64,000 nucleotides of DNA from Rhodothermales bacterium (GCA_958296045.1 CATQHT010000002.1:310001-374000); one strand, 5' to 3'; counted from the stretch's first letter, positions 7,651 through 17,663 are shown. The notes: a model not told the origin generated them from the sequence alone. Numbers and translations: made by a program.

Positions 7651-10600
7651 CTAGTTAGTCCTTTCGTCGTGGCCTGGGCCGAACACCCACTTGGATTCGC
7701 TGGCCACCTCGTGCCATGAAGAGCGGTCGTAGCCGAAACGGATCACGTCCAAGCCCGCGCTCTCCAGGCGCCCTGTTATTACGGCATCCCGTTGCTGGAC
7801 CTCATCGGTATCGTGCGACGGACCATCAATGAAGATTGCAGCGTGATGGCTGGAATAAAGAAAATCCACGCTGAGGTCGTACCGTTTGAATGTGATGCCA
7901 GCCTTATCTGGTAGGCGATACCCGCCGTCTCGCAGCCAGAATAGCCACGATCGCTCTAGCTCCGACAGGGTGGGATTCAGGAGACGCTGGAAAACGTCGT
8001 TGTCTGGCTCGCAAGAGTTGATCCTAACTATACCATTGGCCAGTCTGCACAGCAGGTCAAGGAATCCAGCGTCCTGCCGATCAATTTTAGCGTGGGCGGT
8101 CTGGTTGAAGTAGCTGAGCAAACACTGGTAGCAGCCAGCCTCGCAGTCTGCATTGTCGTTGACCAGGTCATCGAAACTGCCCCAGCGCCCCGACTTGGAC
8201 CTGAAATGGCAGACTTCCAAGGCTGATCTGGCCACCCGGCCTATTGCATCCTTATCGGAGACGAGCCGAGTCAGCACGCCGGCACCACCCTCGGCAGCTT
8301 CGTAGAACAGGATAACGTTGGGCTGATCACTACCTGGCAAAGGCTCCGCAGCCAGCTCACGTTCCTCAAGCTGAAACTCCTTTTCGATGCCGCGCTTGAG
8401 CGCGTACATGAGCGTGGTAGCGGTCACGGAATCCAGTGGCGACGTTGGCCGAAATACTAAGACATTGCGGGTATCTTGAACGAATGGCGTGACGAGTTCT
8501 ACTTGTTGCTTGTCCGGCTCTTTATCCTTCGTATCCAGGGAGGCATTCCGCGTCTCCTTTACCCAGTCTCCTGTGGTAGGATTGATGTAGAACCCGAATA
8601 CTGTCTTTTCGCGGCGGCGGCGCCAACCCAGATTGATGCGCCAAATGGTGGCGGCGGGCCCGTAGCTGAGGCCCAGCAGCGGTTTGCCTTGCCGCGTGGC
8701 TGTGGCGTCTGTACGGCGTACCCGATCTTTTCCCTCGCTGAACCGGAGCGTGGTGATAATCTCATACCCTTGGCGCCGCCGTTCTTCCTCGTCGGAGGTT
8801 ATACGCGTCACACGCCGCGTCGCGACCTGCCCGAGGCGGTGTAGGTTGGACAGTGCAAGGCCTCCTTCCAGTGCTTCGTCGCAGTTTACGCACTTCTCAT
8901 AATCCCGCTGTTTGTTGAAGTGCCCATAGCCGCACTCGGGACAAAGCCGAACGGCCTCCATCGGCAGGCCTCCGGCTGAATTGGCACTTGCCGGTTTCTC
9001 CAGGGGAAGCACCGCTTGACGGACTACGTATGTGCTTCCCTCGTGATAGATGATCGATCGCGGCCCGAACTCGCGCAGCGCCAGGAAGCGCGGCCGGCTC
9101 AAGTACGTGTCGCCCACTACTCGCCGACTGCGACCGGGGATGTAGGCCAAAAGGGGCAGGCGGGGAAAGTTGTATCCTGGCAAAAACCCCTCTGACGCCA
9201 GATAGCGATATGTATAGAATTCCGAATATCGCCCTCGATTTTGCCCGCCTTGGCGGCTCAAGAGCAGGTCGAGTTGCCTTGAAGCCTGGCCGTGCTTAAA
9301 GCCGGCCTCTTTACTTTCCGAGGGAGACGAAGAAAGGTTCTGCATTACTTCGTCGGATCGCTTCATCTGGCCTTGGGCGGCCCGCACTTGTGACCGCCAG
9401 CGGCCGAAGCTCTCGTCAAAACGCAGATATGCGGACCGGATTGTACTATCGAGCCATGCTTCACTATACCAAGGCGCATCGTCGCCGGTAAGCTCCTCGC
9501 TCAGGTTATGCATAATGCGGGCAGCCCGGCCTTTTGCATGCTCCCTGACGCTATCCCGACGCAACTCGCTACTGATGGATGGGGCTACAGGGAGCGTGTC
9601 GTGCTGCTTTCGGTCGAGCACTTCGCTTACTTGGCTCCCCAACTTGATGCCTGTCTCCGCCAGCCACACCGCGTGCAGGTGGCTTCGGATTAAGTCCTCG
9701 TTGGCCAGGTCGATGGCTGGTGGGCTGACAGTGCCAGCCACCATGCGTGTCGGATGCCCAAAGAACCATTGGTCATGCGGGGACATAGATGTGCAGTACG
9801 TTACCACCAGTGCTGGTTGCCCTCCGCGTCCCGCGCGTCCACTGCGCTGGGCGTAGTTGGCTGGCGTCGGAGGCACATTACGCATGTACACCGTGTTCAG
9901 GCGCGAAATGTCGACACCAAGCTCCATCGTGGGAGAGCACACCAAGACTGGCAGGCCACGGGGCCCATGGGTGCTCCGCACCAGCTCAAGTCCCCTGCGA
10001 AAGCGCTCCTCCCGTTCTTTGCGTGTGTCCGAATCCACCTGGGCTGTGTGTGCGGCCGCGTCCATCTGATGCAGATAGCAGTATCCTTCCTGCAGCAGGT
10101 TGGCGACCGACCGGTAGAGCTCTCTGAAGTACTGGTTAACTTGGCCTGCCTCGCGCTGTCGCCCCGTTGCTGGACTGCCCCAACGCATGCATGAGCCATT
10201 GATTTGGAAGCGGTTTGGTCTGCGGCCACGTCGATCTGCTTTTACGATTCCCCAATCATGGAGGACCGCCAGGAGGTCGTCTACGACCGCGTTGTAGGTC
10301 TCTTCGTCAACCTTTATTGGCTGGTGCCCGTTGGCCACATTCCTCTGAACGATATTTCGAAGCGCTTTTCCAAAGGCTGACCGGTGCGAGAGGTACAGGA
10401 TCTGTTTCGGCCCTCTTGACTTGGTGCGCGGCACCATAAATCTCCCAGGGGTTGGCTGTTCATTCTCCTGCAGCCCCCATGGTTCCTTGAGCTCTGTGTA
10501 ACTGCGCTGGCGGAGGTTGTCCAGATCTGCATCCCCAAGGTAACGCGTCCTGATGCAAAGCTCCCGGCGCATCCGTTCCAGCAGGTCGCGCGTGAGCTTG

Positions 10601-12897
10601 CGTCGGTCATCAGGCGCCATACCGGCAAGTATTCGATGACGACTTTGCCATGACTCTTTATGTTGACAGCATTCCGCAAGCGGGTGGTAGTCAATTCTTA
10701 GTAGCCCCAGTTGCTCTAGGTTGGGGTTATTGATGCGCTGGCCTCTCTTGAGGTCACTGTAAAGGCGGTATCCCAGCACGTCCCGCAGCGCTCCCTCTGT
10801 GTGCTGGGCCCTGATACCTACGGCCGCGGGATTCTTCGCGTACTGCGATGGCTTCAGGCGTAGATGCTCAAAGACCTTCTGCGTAATGGATTCGTCGACG
10901 AGGTGTCCTGGCCGCTCTTTCTGCATCGAGGCCAACAGCGCACCGCGCAGCAGCAGAATCTGCACGAAATCGTTGAAATGGCCGGCTTGGAGCGCGGCAT
11001 CTTGGCGATTATCTGTGAAGGCAAGAAGTTTTTTCGTTTCGGCACTGAGATTGGCAGTGACCAGATATCGCAGCGCTGACAGCGCCAGTATCGTTGTGGC
11101 AGAGCTGCGCCCTTCACTGGACAGCCCGCCCAGCTTTGCGAATTCACTCTGGTTGGCCGAATACTCGGCCTTGCAGCCTTGGCCGAGGCAGAAACGGAAT
11201 CTGCCCTGTACAAACCAACCCCGCCCACCGTCATCGTCGATTTCGCCTAGACCGTTGACCCGCACCTCATGTGGTTGGTGTTTCCGGTAGTAGGGCTTAA
11301 GGCGGATTCGTCCGCGATGGAGCCGAGTCCAGTGGTCTGGAAAGCTGCCTTCTAGGTCCGCCGGGTCAAACACTCCGTCCTCGTCGGGCATGAAATAGCC
11401 GAGTTGATCGTCGGCGTCTGCTGGCGAACGATCAAAAAGGCTGCGTGACCTGAATATTGTGAGCCGGGATCCTTCGGTGGATGCCCACACGGGGAAGTAC
11501 TCCTGTCCGCACTGGCGGCAGAACGTAAGGGTAAACAGCGCGCGCGTCCGGTCACCGGGCACGAACTGCTGCCCATTCACAGTAACAAAGCGATTGCCAG
11601 CTGCTTCAAGGGTGGCATACGCACTGGCAGCTCCGCTTATGAATTGGTGAAGTCTGAAGGCAAACAGGGGTTGGCCTCGTTCATCCGTGCACCGAAGCGC
11701 TAAGAGCAGAAACTTGGCCAAGTAGTCACGGCATGTTTCCTTATCAACTTCCGCGGCGCTCGCCAGCATTGTGGAGGCCTCATCTACCGATCGGGGCTGC
11801 GAAATGCGTGTCAGCTTGCCGCCTATAAGCTCTACGCCGAGGTTACGCTCTACCCAGGACGCGACCGGATGGTGCCGAAACTCATCTTCGTCCATGCTTT
11901 CGGGCAGGTCGCCCCCAATGGCTCGCCGCAAGGCACCGTTATCGGTCGTGGCCTCTTGCGAGGTCACTAGTTTCAGGGTTTCCGTGATGACATTTTTCGG
12001 CTTTACGTGCGCGCCGAACAGGCGCGAGGCTACGGCGGCTACGCGCTCGTTGCGCTCGTGAAGCTTTCCCTCGGTAGCCATCGTGGCCGAAGTGCCGATG
12101 CACAGCAAGTTACCATTAAATCTCTCCCGCACGCGGCGCACCAGCATAGCCACATCCGCTCCTTGGCGGCCCCTGTACGTATGCAGCTCGTCGAGAACCA
12201 GAAAGCGAAGCCCCTGCGCATGCTTCCTGATGGCCATATCCGTGGGCAGGAACCGCGTCATGATCAGCTCAAGCATGACATAGTTCGTGAGTAGGATGTC
12301 GGGAGGGTTTGCCGCTATCGCGTCGCGCTCTTCGGTTGATTCTTGACCGGTATAGCGGGCAAACGTGACGGGGCTCTTGCCTGGGTCGTAGCCGCGTACG
12401 AGAAACTTCTCCAGCTCTTCCTTTTGGCTGTTGCACAGTGCATTCATTGGGTAGACCACGATCGCTGTTATGCCGGTACGCACGCCTTTGAGGCCGCGCC
12501 GCAGGACATCGTCGACGATCGGTATGAAGTAGCTCAGGGATTTTCCAGATCCGGTGCCTGTTGTCAGCACATAGCTCTCATTGCGCCGGGCTGCCTCGAT
12601 GCCTTCTACCTGGTGCTGGTACAGCGTGAACACTTCGCCTGGTGTGCCGTCTGCGTCCTTGCGCCGAAAGATGTTCGCGCACTGCTTGTGCAGCAAGCCG
12701 CGGCGGATGAGGTCATTCACGGACCCGCCGGTGTCGTAGTTGGGGTTCAGCTGGATGAGCGGTGCAGGCCAGAAGCGTTCCTTCTCGTAGGCGGCATCCA
12801 CCACGCCCTTTATGTCAGTGGCCCGAATCTTAGTGAAGCTCCGTGAGAATCGTGCATACTCTCCAACCAGCTTCTCCCTGAATTCGAATACGTCCAT
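7651..12897 (-). CDS. Large DEAD/DEAH helicase with DUF1998 and C-terminal nuclease-like domain (DrmA/B- or DruE-like)
   Basis: I place the start at the ATG at 12897 (MDVFEFREKL), 41 codons inside the track ORF, where family similarity begins; this gives 1748 aa. Walker A TTGTGSGKSLSYF is near 112-124 and the DELH box FLVLDELHTYRGRQ near 232-245. The helicase C-domain contains MELGVDISRLNTVYMRNVPP and QRSGRAGRGGQPALVVTYC. The DUF1998 region ends in a Cys cluster, CEAGCYQCLLSYFNQ. The last ~100 residues (VDFLYSSHHAAIFIDGPSHD, then VIRFGYD) resemble the Vsr/DUF559 endonuclease fold. It could be a DrmA-DrmB fusion or a DruE relative; sequence reading alone does not decide. It is the first gene of the operon. 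Confidence 0.87.
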   Translation of the reverse strand: MDVFEFREKLVGEYARFSRSFTKIRATDIKGVVDAAYEKERFWPAPLIQLNPNYDTGGSVNDLIRRGLLHKQCANIFRRKDADGTPGEVFTLYQHQVEGIEAARRNESYVLTTGTGSGKSLSYFIPIVDDVLRRGLKGVRTGITAIVVYPMNALCNSQKEELEKFLVRGYDPGKSPVTFARYTGQESTEERDAIAANPPDILLTNYVMLELIMTRFLPTDMAIRKHAQGLRFLVLDELHTYRGRQGADVAMLVRRVRERFNGNLLCIGTSATMATEGKLHERNERVAAVASRLFGAHVKPKNVITETLKLVTSQEATTDNGALRRAIGGDLPESMDEDEFRHHPVASWVERNLGVELIGGKLTRISQPRSVDEASTMLASAAEVDKETCRDYLAKFLLLALRCTDERGQPLFAFRLHQFISGAASAYATLEAAGNRFVTVNGQQFVPGDRTRALFTLTFCRQCGQEYFPVWASTEGSRLTIFRSRSLFDRSPADADDQLGYFMPDEDGVFDPADLEGSFPDHWTRLHRGRIRLKPYYRKHQPHEVRVNGLGEIDDDGGRGWFVQGRFRFCLGQGCKAEYSANQSEFAKLGGLSSEGRSSATTILALSALRYLVTANLSAETKKLLAFTDNRQDAALQAGHFNDFVQILLLRGALLASMQKERPGHLVDESITQKVFEHLRLKPSQYAKNPAAVGIRAQHTEGALRDVLGYRLYSDLKRGQRINNPNLEQLGLLRIDYHPLAECCQHKESWQSRHRILAGMAPDDRRKLTRDLLERMRRELCIRTRYLGDADLDNLRQRSYTELKEPWGLQENEQPTPGRFMVPRTKSRGPKQILYLSHRSAFGKALRNIVQRNVANGHQPIKVDEETYNAVVDDLLAVLHDWGIVKADRRGRRPNRFQINGSCMRWGSPATGRQREAGQVNQYFRELYRSVANLLQEGYCYLHQMDAAAHTAQVDSDTRKEREERFRRGLELVRSTHGPRGLPVLVCSPTMELGVDISRLNTVYMRNVPPTPANYAQRSGRAGRGGQPALVVTYCTSMSPHDQWFFGHPTRMVAGTVSPPAIDLANEDLIRSHLHAVWLAETGIKLGSQVSEVLDRKQHDTLPVAPSISSELRRDSVREHAKGRAARIMHNLSEELTGDDAPWYSEAWLDSTIRSAYLRFDESFGRWRSQVRAAQGQMKRSDEVMQNLSSSPSESKEAGFKHGQASRQLDLLLSRQGGQNRGRYSEFYTYRYLASEGFLPGYNFPRLPLLAYIPGRSRRVVGDTYLSRPRFLALREFGPRSIIYHEGSTYVVRQAVLPLEKPASANSAGGLPMEAVRLCPECGYGHFNKQRDYEKCVNCDEALEGGLALSNLHRLGQVATRRVTRITSDEEERRRQGYEIITTLRFSEGKDRVRRTDATATRQGKPLLGLSYGPAATIWRINLGWRRRREKTVFGFYINPTTGDWVKETRNASLDTKDKEPDKQQVELVTPFVQDTRNVLVFRPTSPLDSVTATTLMYALKRGIEKEFQLEERELAAEPLPGSDQPNVILFYEAAEGGAGVLTRLVSDKDAIGRVARSALEVCHFRSKSGRWGSFDDLVNDNADCEAGCYQCLLSYFNQTAHAKIDRQDAGFLDLLCRLANGIVRINSCEPDNDVFQRLLNPTLSELERSWLFWLRDGGYRLPDKAGITFKRYDLSVDFLYSSHHAAIFIDGPSHDTDEVQQRDAVITGRLESAGLDVIRFGYDRSSWHEVASESKWVFGPGHDERTN

Positions 12898-13415
12898 TTC
12901 GCAGTCCGTTTGGTGACTTTCGGAGTCCGGTGGCAGGGGGGCGCACAACGGCGCCCGTTGCCACTTGACTCGAGTGGCAGGCAAAAGTACTGATCGGCGG
13001 CCATTATAGCCGGCTGTCACGAGTGCCGTGCCACTCTGTAAAGGATACCCCGCGACCCTGACACCCCTATGTCACAGCGGCGCCAGATTTCAAGAAATTG
13101 ACACTTCTTGGCTGAAGTGAATTGAGATGGGTCTGAGGAATCCTTGGCGCGTCGGATTTGCTACGATCCCGCCCGATGGGGCATTCGTACGATCGACTCG
13201 ATCTGCACGACGGTATGGGCGAGATTGCCGTTGCGATATTCGCATAAGCGCGGCTCTCCCAGGGACCCTTGTCTGGAGCGCGTACTTAGCTCCCCGGCTC
13301 TGGGCTAGTTGGCGAGACCCGGGCCCGCGTAACGGTCGAAATCGCTACCTTATTTCCCCGAAGGGGCCTCATGAGGCCGTCTTGCGCAGAACTCACCACC
13401 ACGACATGGACAAGT
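12898..13415. other. Divergent intergenic region between defence operon and HsdR_N-like gene
   Basis: About 520 bp separates two divergently transcribed genes and should hold both promoters. A TTGACA hexamer occurs near 13097, but no convincing matching -10 box was found. No RNA gene, repeat or further ORF with coding character is visible. Confidence 0.4.
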
Positions 13416-14606
13416 ATGGCTGACACAGGGTCTGACAGGGCGGATGTAAGAGCGGCGCTTGAAAAATGGCGCAAGGAGGTCTATATGAAGGCAGTGGAAT
13501 ATGCCACGAATGAAGAGAGTACAAAGAGGTTTCTCATAGAGTCGTTCATGCGAGATATCCTTGGGATCGATACGAGAGACCCGACTAAGATTGCCTATGA
13601 GTTCACGATTCAGGACCGCAAGGGCGGGACTAGACCGGACTATGTGTTGAAGCGTGGTGGACGTGCATGGTGCGTGGTAGAGGCCAAGAAATATGGCTCG
13701 CCTTGGGTTGGCGGGAAAGTACATACGGGCTCAAAGGAGGGGTGGCAGCAACTGGATGGTTATTCGCGCTCTAGAGAATTACGTGGCGCCGAGTATTTTC
13801 TCCTGACGGATGGTAAGTGGTGGCACTGGTTCGTCAAGGAGGAGGGATACCTGGCTGAGAAGCCGTTCCTAACTCACGATGTGTCGTCACCCTCCACGGT
13901 CGCAGCTGTCATCTACTGCGGAGCAGTGCTGAAAGGGAGCATGGGGGATCTGCAGGGTACAGTTGTACGAACAGCATTTGCGGCCACAGCCCGCGATTGG
14001 CTTCGGTCACTGAACTCCACCGAGGGCAGTCTTCTGGATCAATTGCTAGAGATAGGTGCTTTTAGGACACTTTGGAATGACCATGGGATTGTACCCAGGA
14101 AAACCGATGCGAGAGAGCATCTGCAGGCCGTTTGGTCTGCCGTGCTTCGAGAATATGTTCGGCAGCTCTCAGGCGGCGATTCAATAGAGGTAAGGGAGCC
14201 ACCAATCGTAGGGCCTTTGCCAGGTGGCTCACTCAGTCCCTATGCATGCAAATGGAGATTGAACACCGATGCAGAATGGGAGAATGCGGGGTCCGCCGGG
14301 AAAATGATGGTCGCGGTGCTGAAGCGGCTTGGGGAGCTGCATCCAGACGGCCGGGCGGCATGGTTTGCATCAATCCGCCAGCGTAAACCGAAGTTGGTCA
14401 ACTTGGAAAAGAGTGGCGAGGCGCAAAGCTGGAAGAGGCGCATATCGCTTGGCAGCGGCTACAGCTGCGAGACAAATCTTAGCAATCTGGCCAAGGAAAA
14501 GTTGTTATCTTTCTGCCTTAGAGAATTCGCGAGGGTTTCCGACGACGCGCTGCAGCTTGAATGGGAGTATCTCAAGAATTCGCTAGGCGCATCAAAGGTC
14601 AGCTAG
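13416..14606 (+). CDS. HsdR_N-like PD-(D/E)XK nuclease, paralogue A
   Basis: A 396-aa protein from the ATG at 13416 (MADTGSDRAD); the track start 45 bp upstream adds unconserved sequence. The N-terminal half is like the type I restriction HsdR N-terminal nuclease. A helical lead with FLIESFMRDILG precedes YEFTIQ, then PDYVLKRG (D75) and VVEAKKYG (E89, K91), a PD-(D/E)XK triad. The following block YFLLTDGKWWHWF and a C-terminal domain starting CKWRLNTD are shared with the convergent gene at 15169..16395. It lacks motor domains, so it is a stand-alone nuclease. Its position divergent to the helicase-methyltransferase operon suggests a defence role, possibly as an effector, but no functional link is shown. 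Confidence 0.75.
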   Translation: MADTGSDRADVRAALEKWRKEVYMKAVEYATNEESTKRFLIESFMRDILGIDTRDPTKIAYEFTIQDRKGGTRPDYVLKRGGRAWCVVEAKKYGSPWVGGKVHTGSKEGWQQLDGYSRSRELRGAEYFLLTDGKWWHWFVKEEGYLAEKPFLTHDVSSPSTVAAVIYCGAVLKGSMGDLQGTVVRTAFAATARDWLRSLNSTEGSLLDQLLEIGAFRTLWNDHGIVPRKTDAREHLQAVWSAVLREYVRQLSGGDSIEVREPPIVGPLPGGSLSPYACKWRLNTDAEWENAGSAGKMMVAVLKRLGELHPDGRAAWFASIRQRKPKLVNLEKSGEAQSWKRRISLGSGYSCETNLSNLAKEKLLSFCLREFARVSDDALQLEWEYLKNSLGASKVS

Positions 14607-15168
14607 ACCGTTACTGAGAATTAGCTGTATGCTGTCTGCCACGTAGAACGGTGGCTTTGTGGGTGGTCTACAGGAGCTGGCACGCCGCTGGATTACGATG
14701 CGGGCGGGCATCATAGGATTGTGCGACCGACGCATGCTGAAGGCAGCCGCGGTCAAGAGGGTGGGCGTGTATCCGGCAGCCAAGGAAGCCGGACCGAAGC
14801 CACGGGGTTGAGGAGGCGGCAGCTTGCGAACCTTCCAGCGGCGAGACCGGTGTTCCGCGAGTCGGGTCCGTCACTCTACACGGCCCCTGAGTAGCGAATC
14901 AGAAGAAATGGCGCTGTCCACGTTGCTCTGCTGCTGGCTGGGTAACACATACAGCTAAGGGCCCAATTGCTACGTCGCCCGTCTAACCTCTGGCTCAAAT
15001 GCGAGCGGCGCGTTTTGGCGCACGCGGCAGCTGCTTAGCAATGTCACCCGCTAAGCATCGAACTGAGGGTCACAAATGCCACAGCCAGCTCACAAATCGC
15101 ATCCTACCTCACGAGCTCTCCGAGTCCACCACAGGTGAAGACGACCAGCGCTCGAGAGGCGTGACATG
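14607..15168. other. Intergenic spacer between convergent paralogues
   Basis: About 560 bp between the ends of two convergent genes. The short ORFs in it have no coding character. No tRNA, clear terminator or IS end was recognised. Confidence 0.4.
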
Positions 15169-16395
15169 TTACTGGTTGGATCCATAATCCCAATCCAGCT
15201 CGAGGTGGAGAGTTTGGCCGGTAACCTCAGCAAAGAGCTTGATAAAATCATTCAGTCTTGAGTCCTTGACCGGATTGGAACCGGGTAGGTAGCAGCTGTA
15301 ACCGTTTTCTAGATCCTCGTTATAATTCATTTTAGCAGCATGTGTGCTCCTGCCAGCCCATTTCGGCTGCCTGCTCCAGACTGCCTCATACCACGCATTG
15401 GGGGAACCTGGGAACTCGTCCTCCAGCCGCTGGAGTACGTCGGTAAATAGGATTTTTCCATTCTTCGCTATCTGCCAGTCTGAGCCCTTCCCGATCCTCC
15501 ATCTGCAGGCCTGTTTCCCATATGATTCGCTGGCCGGGATTTCCTGTCCAGGTGCCGCCTTGCCCGTGTCTAGAGTGGATCTCCCCAGCTCTTCACTCTT
15601 GGAGCCACCGGGCTCGGGATCGGCGCTGTCCTGGATGTGGCGCACAAACCCACCGTAGACGGCAGGCCAGACCGCCTTCAAGTGCTTAAGTGCAGTTCCC
15701 CTGTGATTTACGACGCCGCCTTTATAGCCCCAAAGACCAGCAAATGCAGATTTAAGTTCCAGCAGGTTATTGAGAAAGTCATCGTCGCCAGATCCAAGCG
15801 CACGCAGCCAACTGCGGGCGGTATCCGCAAAGGTCGCCTCGATTACGGCGCCCTCCAAGTCTTCCAGCGATCCATCATCCAATATCGTGCTGTACCAATT
15901 GAGAGCCGCCGCCGTCGGAGGTGCGGAGGCATCATGGGACAAGAACGGTTCCTTGGAAAGGTGTTTGTCCTTACTCGCAAACCAATGCCACCATCGGCCA
16001 TCTGTCAGGACAAAGTACGCTGCGCCACCCAAGTCTGTCGAATTCGCATAATCGAATAGCTGCCCCCATCCTTGACTAGTAGGGTCGGCATGGACCTGTT
16101 TCGTCACTTGGTCTGAGCCGAGTACCTTTGCTTCTATCACGCACCAGGCATTGTCGTCACGCTTCAGTACGTAATCTGCGAAGATCACACCCCCTCTGCG
16201 GGGAATCTTGAATTCATGGACAACCTGACGCGAATCTTGCGCATCAGCCCCTATGAACCTTGCAAGGAACGGCTGGATGAGGTAAGTCCGTGTTGAATAC
16301 TCGTTGTTCTTAGCGTCCGCACTCATCTTAGCAAATACGTCCGCGCTCCATGTCTTGAGCTCTTGCTCCAACTTTTTTGTGTCAAAGTCAGTCAT
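15169..16395 (-). CDS. HsdR_N-like PD-(D/E)XK nuclease, paralogue B
   Basis: A 408-aa paralogue of the gene at 13416..14606, convergent with it. The putative active site is ADYVLKRD (D74) and VIEAKVLG (E88, K90), preceded by VVHEFKIP. It shares YFVLTDGRWWHWF, the FADTARSWLRAL block and the C-terminal CRWRIGKGSDW domain. The two proteins are clearly homologous end to end but diverged, and a loop in B (EPGGSKSEELG) is absent from A. Each copy keeps the D-ExK residues, so both look active. What the shared C-terminal domain binds is unknown to me. The duplication may be recent in this lineage or may reflect acquisition of two related systems. Confidence 0.75.
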   Translation of the reverse strand: MTDFDTKKLEQELKTWSADVFAKMSADAKNNEYSTRTYLIQPFLARFIGADAQDSRQVVHEFKIPRRGGVIFADYVLKRDDNAWCVIEAKVLGSDQVTKQVHADPTSQGWGQLFDYANSTDLGGAAYFVLTDGRWWHWFASKDKHLSKEPFLSHDASAPPTAAALNWYSTILDDGSLEDLEGAVIEATFADTARSWLRALGSGDDDFLNNLLELKSAFAGLWGYKGGVVNHRGTALKHLKAVWPAVYGGFVRHIQDSADPEPGGSKSEELGRSTLDTGKAAPGQEIPASESYGKQACRWRIGKGSDWQIAKNGKILFTDVLQRLEDEFPGSPNAWYEAVWSRQPKWAGRSTHAAKMNYNEDLENGYSCYLPGSNPVKDSRLNDFIKLFAEVTGQTLHLELDWDYGSNQ

Positions 16396-16670
16396 GTCTG
16401 TTCTGTACTGGTTTAGGTTCCAGATGGTCGATCCATCTACTGCTTAGGAATGTACGGCCTCCAAATGCGAAACGGAATACCCCCCCCCATTTCTCTGAAA
16501 TTCACTATCTCTTCACACTAGCGACGCAGTTCTCCAGTCCCTGCCTATGGTTACCTATGTGAGAGTCACGACGGCAATCACTAACCAGTCTCGCGGCTGT
16601 CGCGCTTGCCTCGCAGCACCATGGTGCCTGCGTACGCCTGAGGGCGCCGTAAACATGCTCCTGCGAAGAC

Positions 16671-17663
16671 CTATTGAGAGCGGCTTGGTGTGACCGTTTC
16701 CTTGACTGACGCAGGGACCTCGCTGGCTTTAGCACTACAAAGGTCGCGGGCTATCGCCATATCCACGTCCGAGCTGCGATGGAATGCGCGGGCAACCTCT
16801 CTGGGGGGCAATGCCGCCTCATATCGCACCTCAAACAAGGACCAGAGCCACCGCGTGACGGAGGACGCAGTCCCATTCTCCACCTTGAACTTCAGTTGCG
16901 GAAAGGCCCGGGCAATCTCCGTTACCTCATAGCGCGATGCCTCCGCATCAAACTCCGCAAACCCGGACTCCGCCGTTCCGGTGCGCGCTGCGCCACCATC
17001 CCAGAAACGGACCATAACTATAGGCTGCGGCGCGTCCCCATCAGGTACGTCTTGTTCCTCGATAACTTCATTGTCCTCGACCTTAGTGATCGCGGCGGGC
17101 GCTCCGACGCTGGTGGTGCGGTGAATGGCGCGTGGCTCCGCCATAACGACGTCAGAGCTTCGACCCAGTACGTGCGCTACCACCGTCGGAGACACCTGAG
17201 CATCATACCGCACCTCGAACACGCCGCGCAGCCATTTCGCCGCCTCTGAGGTGGATTGCTGCCCTACCTTGAACTCCAGCATTGGAAAGGCCTGTACAAT
17301 CTCCCTTACCTCAAAGCCGGAGGCCGCAGCATCAAAATCCGTGAACCCGGAAAGCGCCGAGCCGGTGGTTGGGATACGGCCGTCCTTGAAACGTACCAGC
17401 ACTACGTTGGGCACAAACTGGTCACGCTGCATGGCTTGTCCCAGCTCTTTGCCTGCCGGCTGCGCCGGTAGCGCTTCGTTAGGCACGGCCAGCGCAGCTG
17501 CGCATAGCAGCATCACGACCGGAAGGCCGTGTCGTACCAACGGCTTGGATTTGGATCGTGGCACCACCGGGCGTGGCCAGGGGTTGCGGATCCAGCTGCT
17601 GACCAACACTGATGCCCGCGGGCTGGCCAAGAGACGGTTGAAAGGTCCAAGATAGTCGTTCAT
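16671..17663 (-). CDS. Exported protein with two subtilase-prodomain-like repeats and no protease domain
   Basis: A 330-aa protein from the ATG at 17663. A hydrophobic stretch HGLPVVMLLCAAALAVP after a basic region looks like a signal anchor. Two homologous units follow. Unit 1 is VPNVVLVRFKDG ... FEVRYDAQVSPTVVA ... SSDVVMAEPRAIH. Unit 2 is PIVMVRFWDGG ... FEVRYEAALPPREVA ... SSDVDMAIA. Each unit resembles the prodomain (inhibitor I9/fervidolysin N type) of S8 subtilases, whose signature ends in a residue pattern like VxxAEP. No catalytic Asp/His/Ser domain follows, so it may act as a free protease inhibitor or chaperone; that is inference. An inverted, broken copy of its 3' half lies at 22795..23251. 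Confidence 0.6.
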   Translation of the reverse strand: MNDYLGPFNRLLASPRASVLVSSWIRNPWPRPVVPRSKSKPLVRHGLPVVMLLCAAALAVPNEALPAQPAGKELGQAMQRDQFVPNVVLVRFKDGRIPTTGSALSGFTDFDAAASGFEVREIVQAFPMLEFKVGQQSTSEAAKWLRGVFEVRYDAQVSPTVVAHVLGRSSDVVMAEPRAIHRTTSVGAPAAITKVEDNEVIEEQDVPDGDAPQPIVMVRFWDGGAARTGTAESGFAEFDAEASRYEVTEIARAFPQLKFKVENGTASSVTRWLWSLFEVRYEAALPPREVARAFHRSSDVDMAIARDLCSAKASEVPASVKETVTPSRSQ

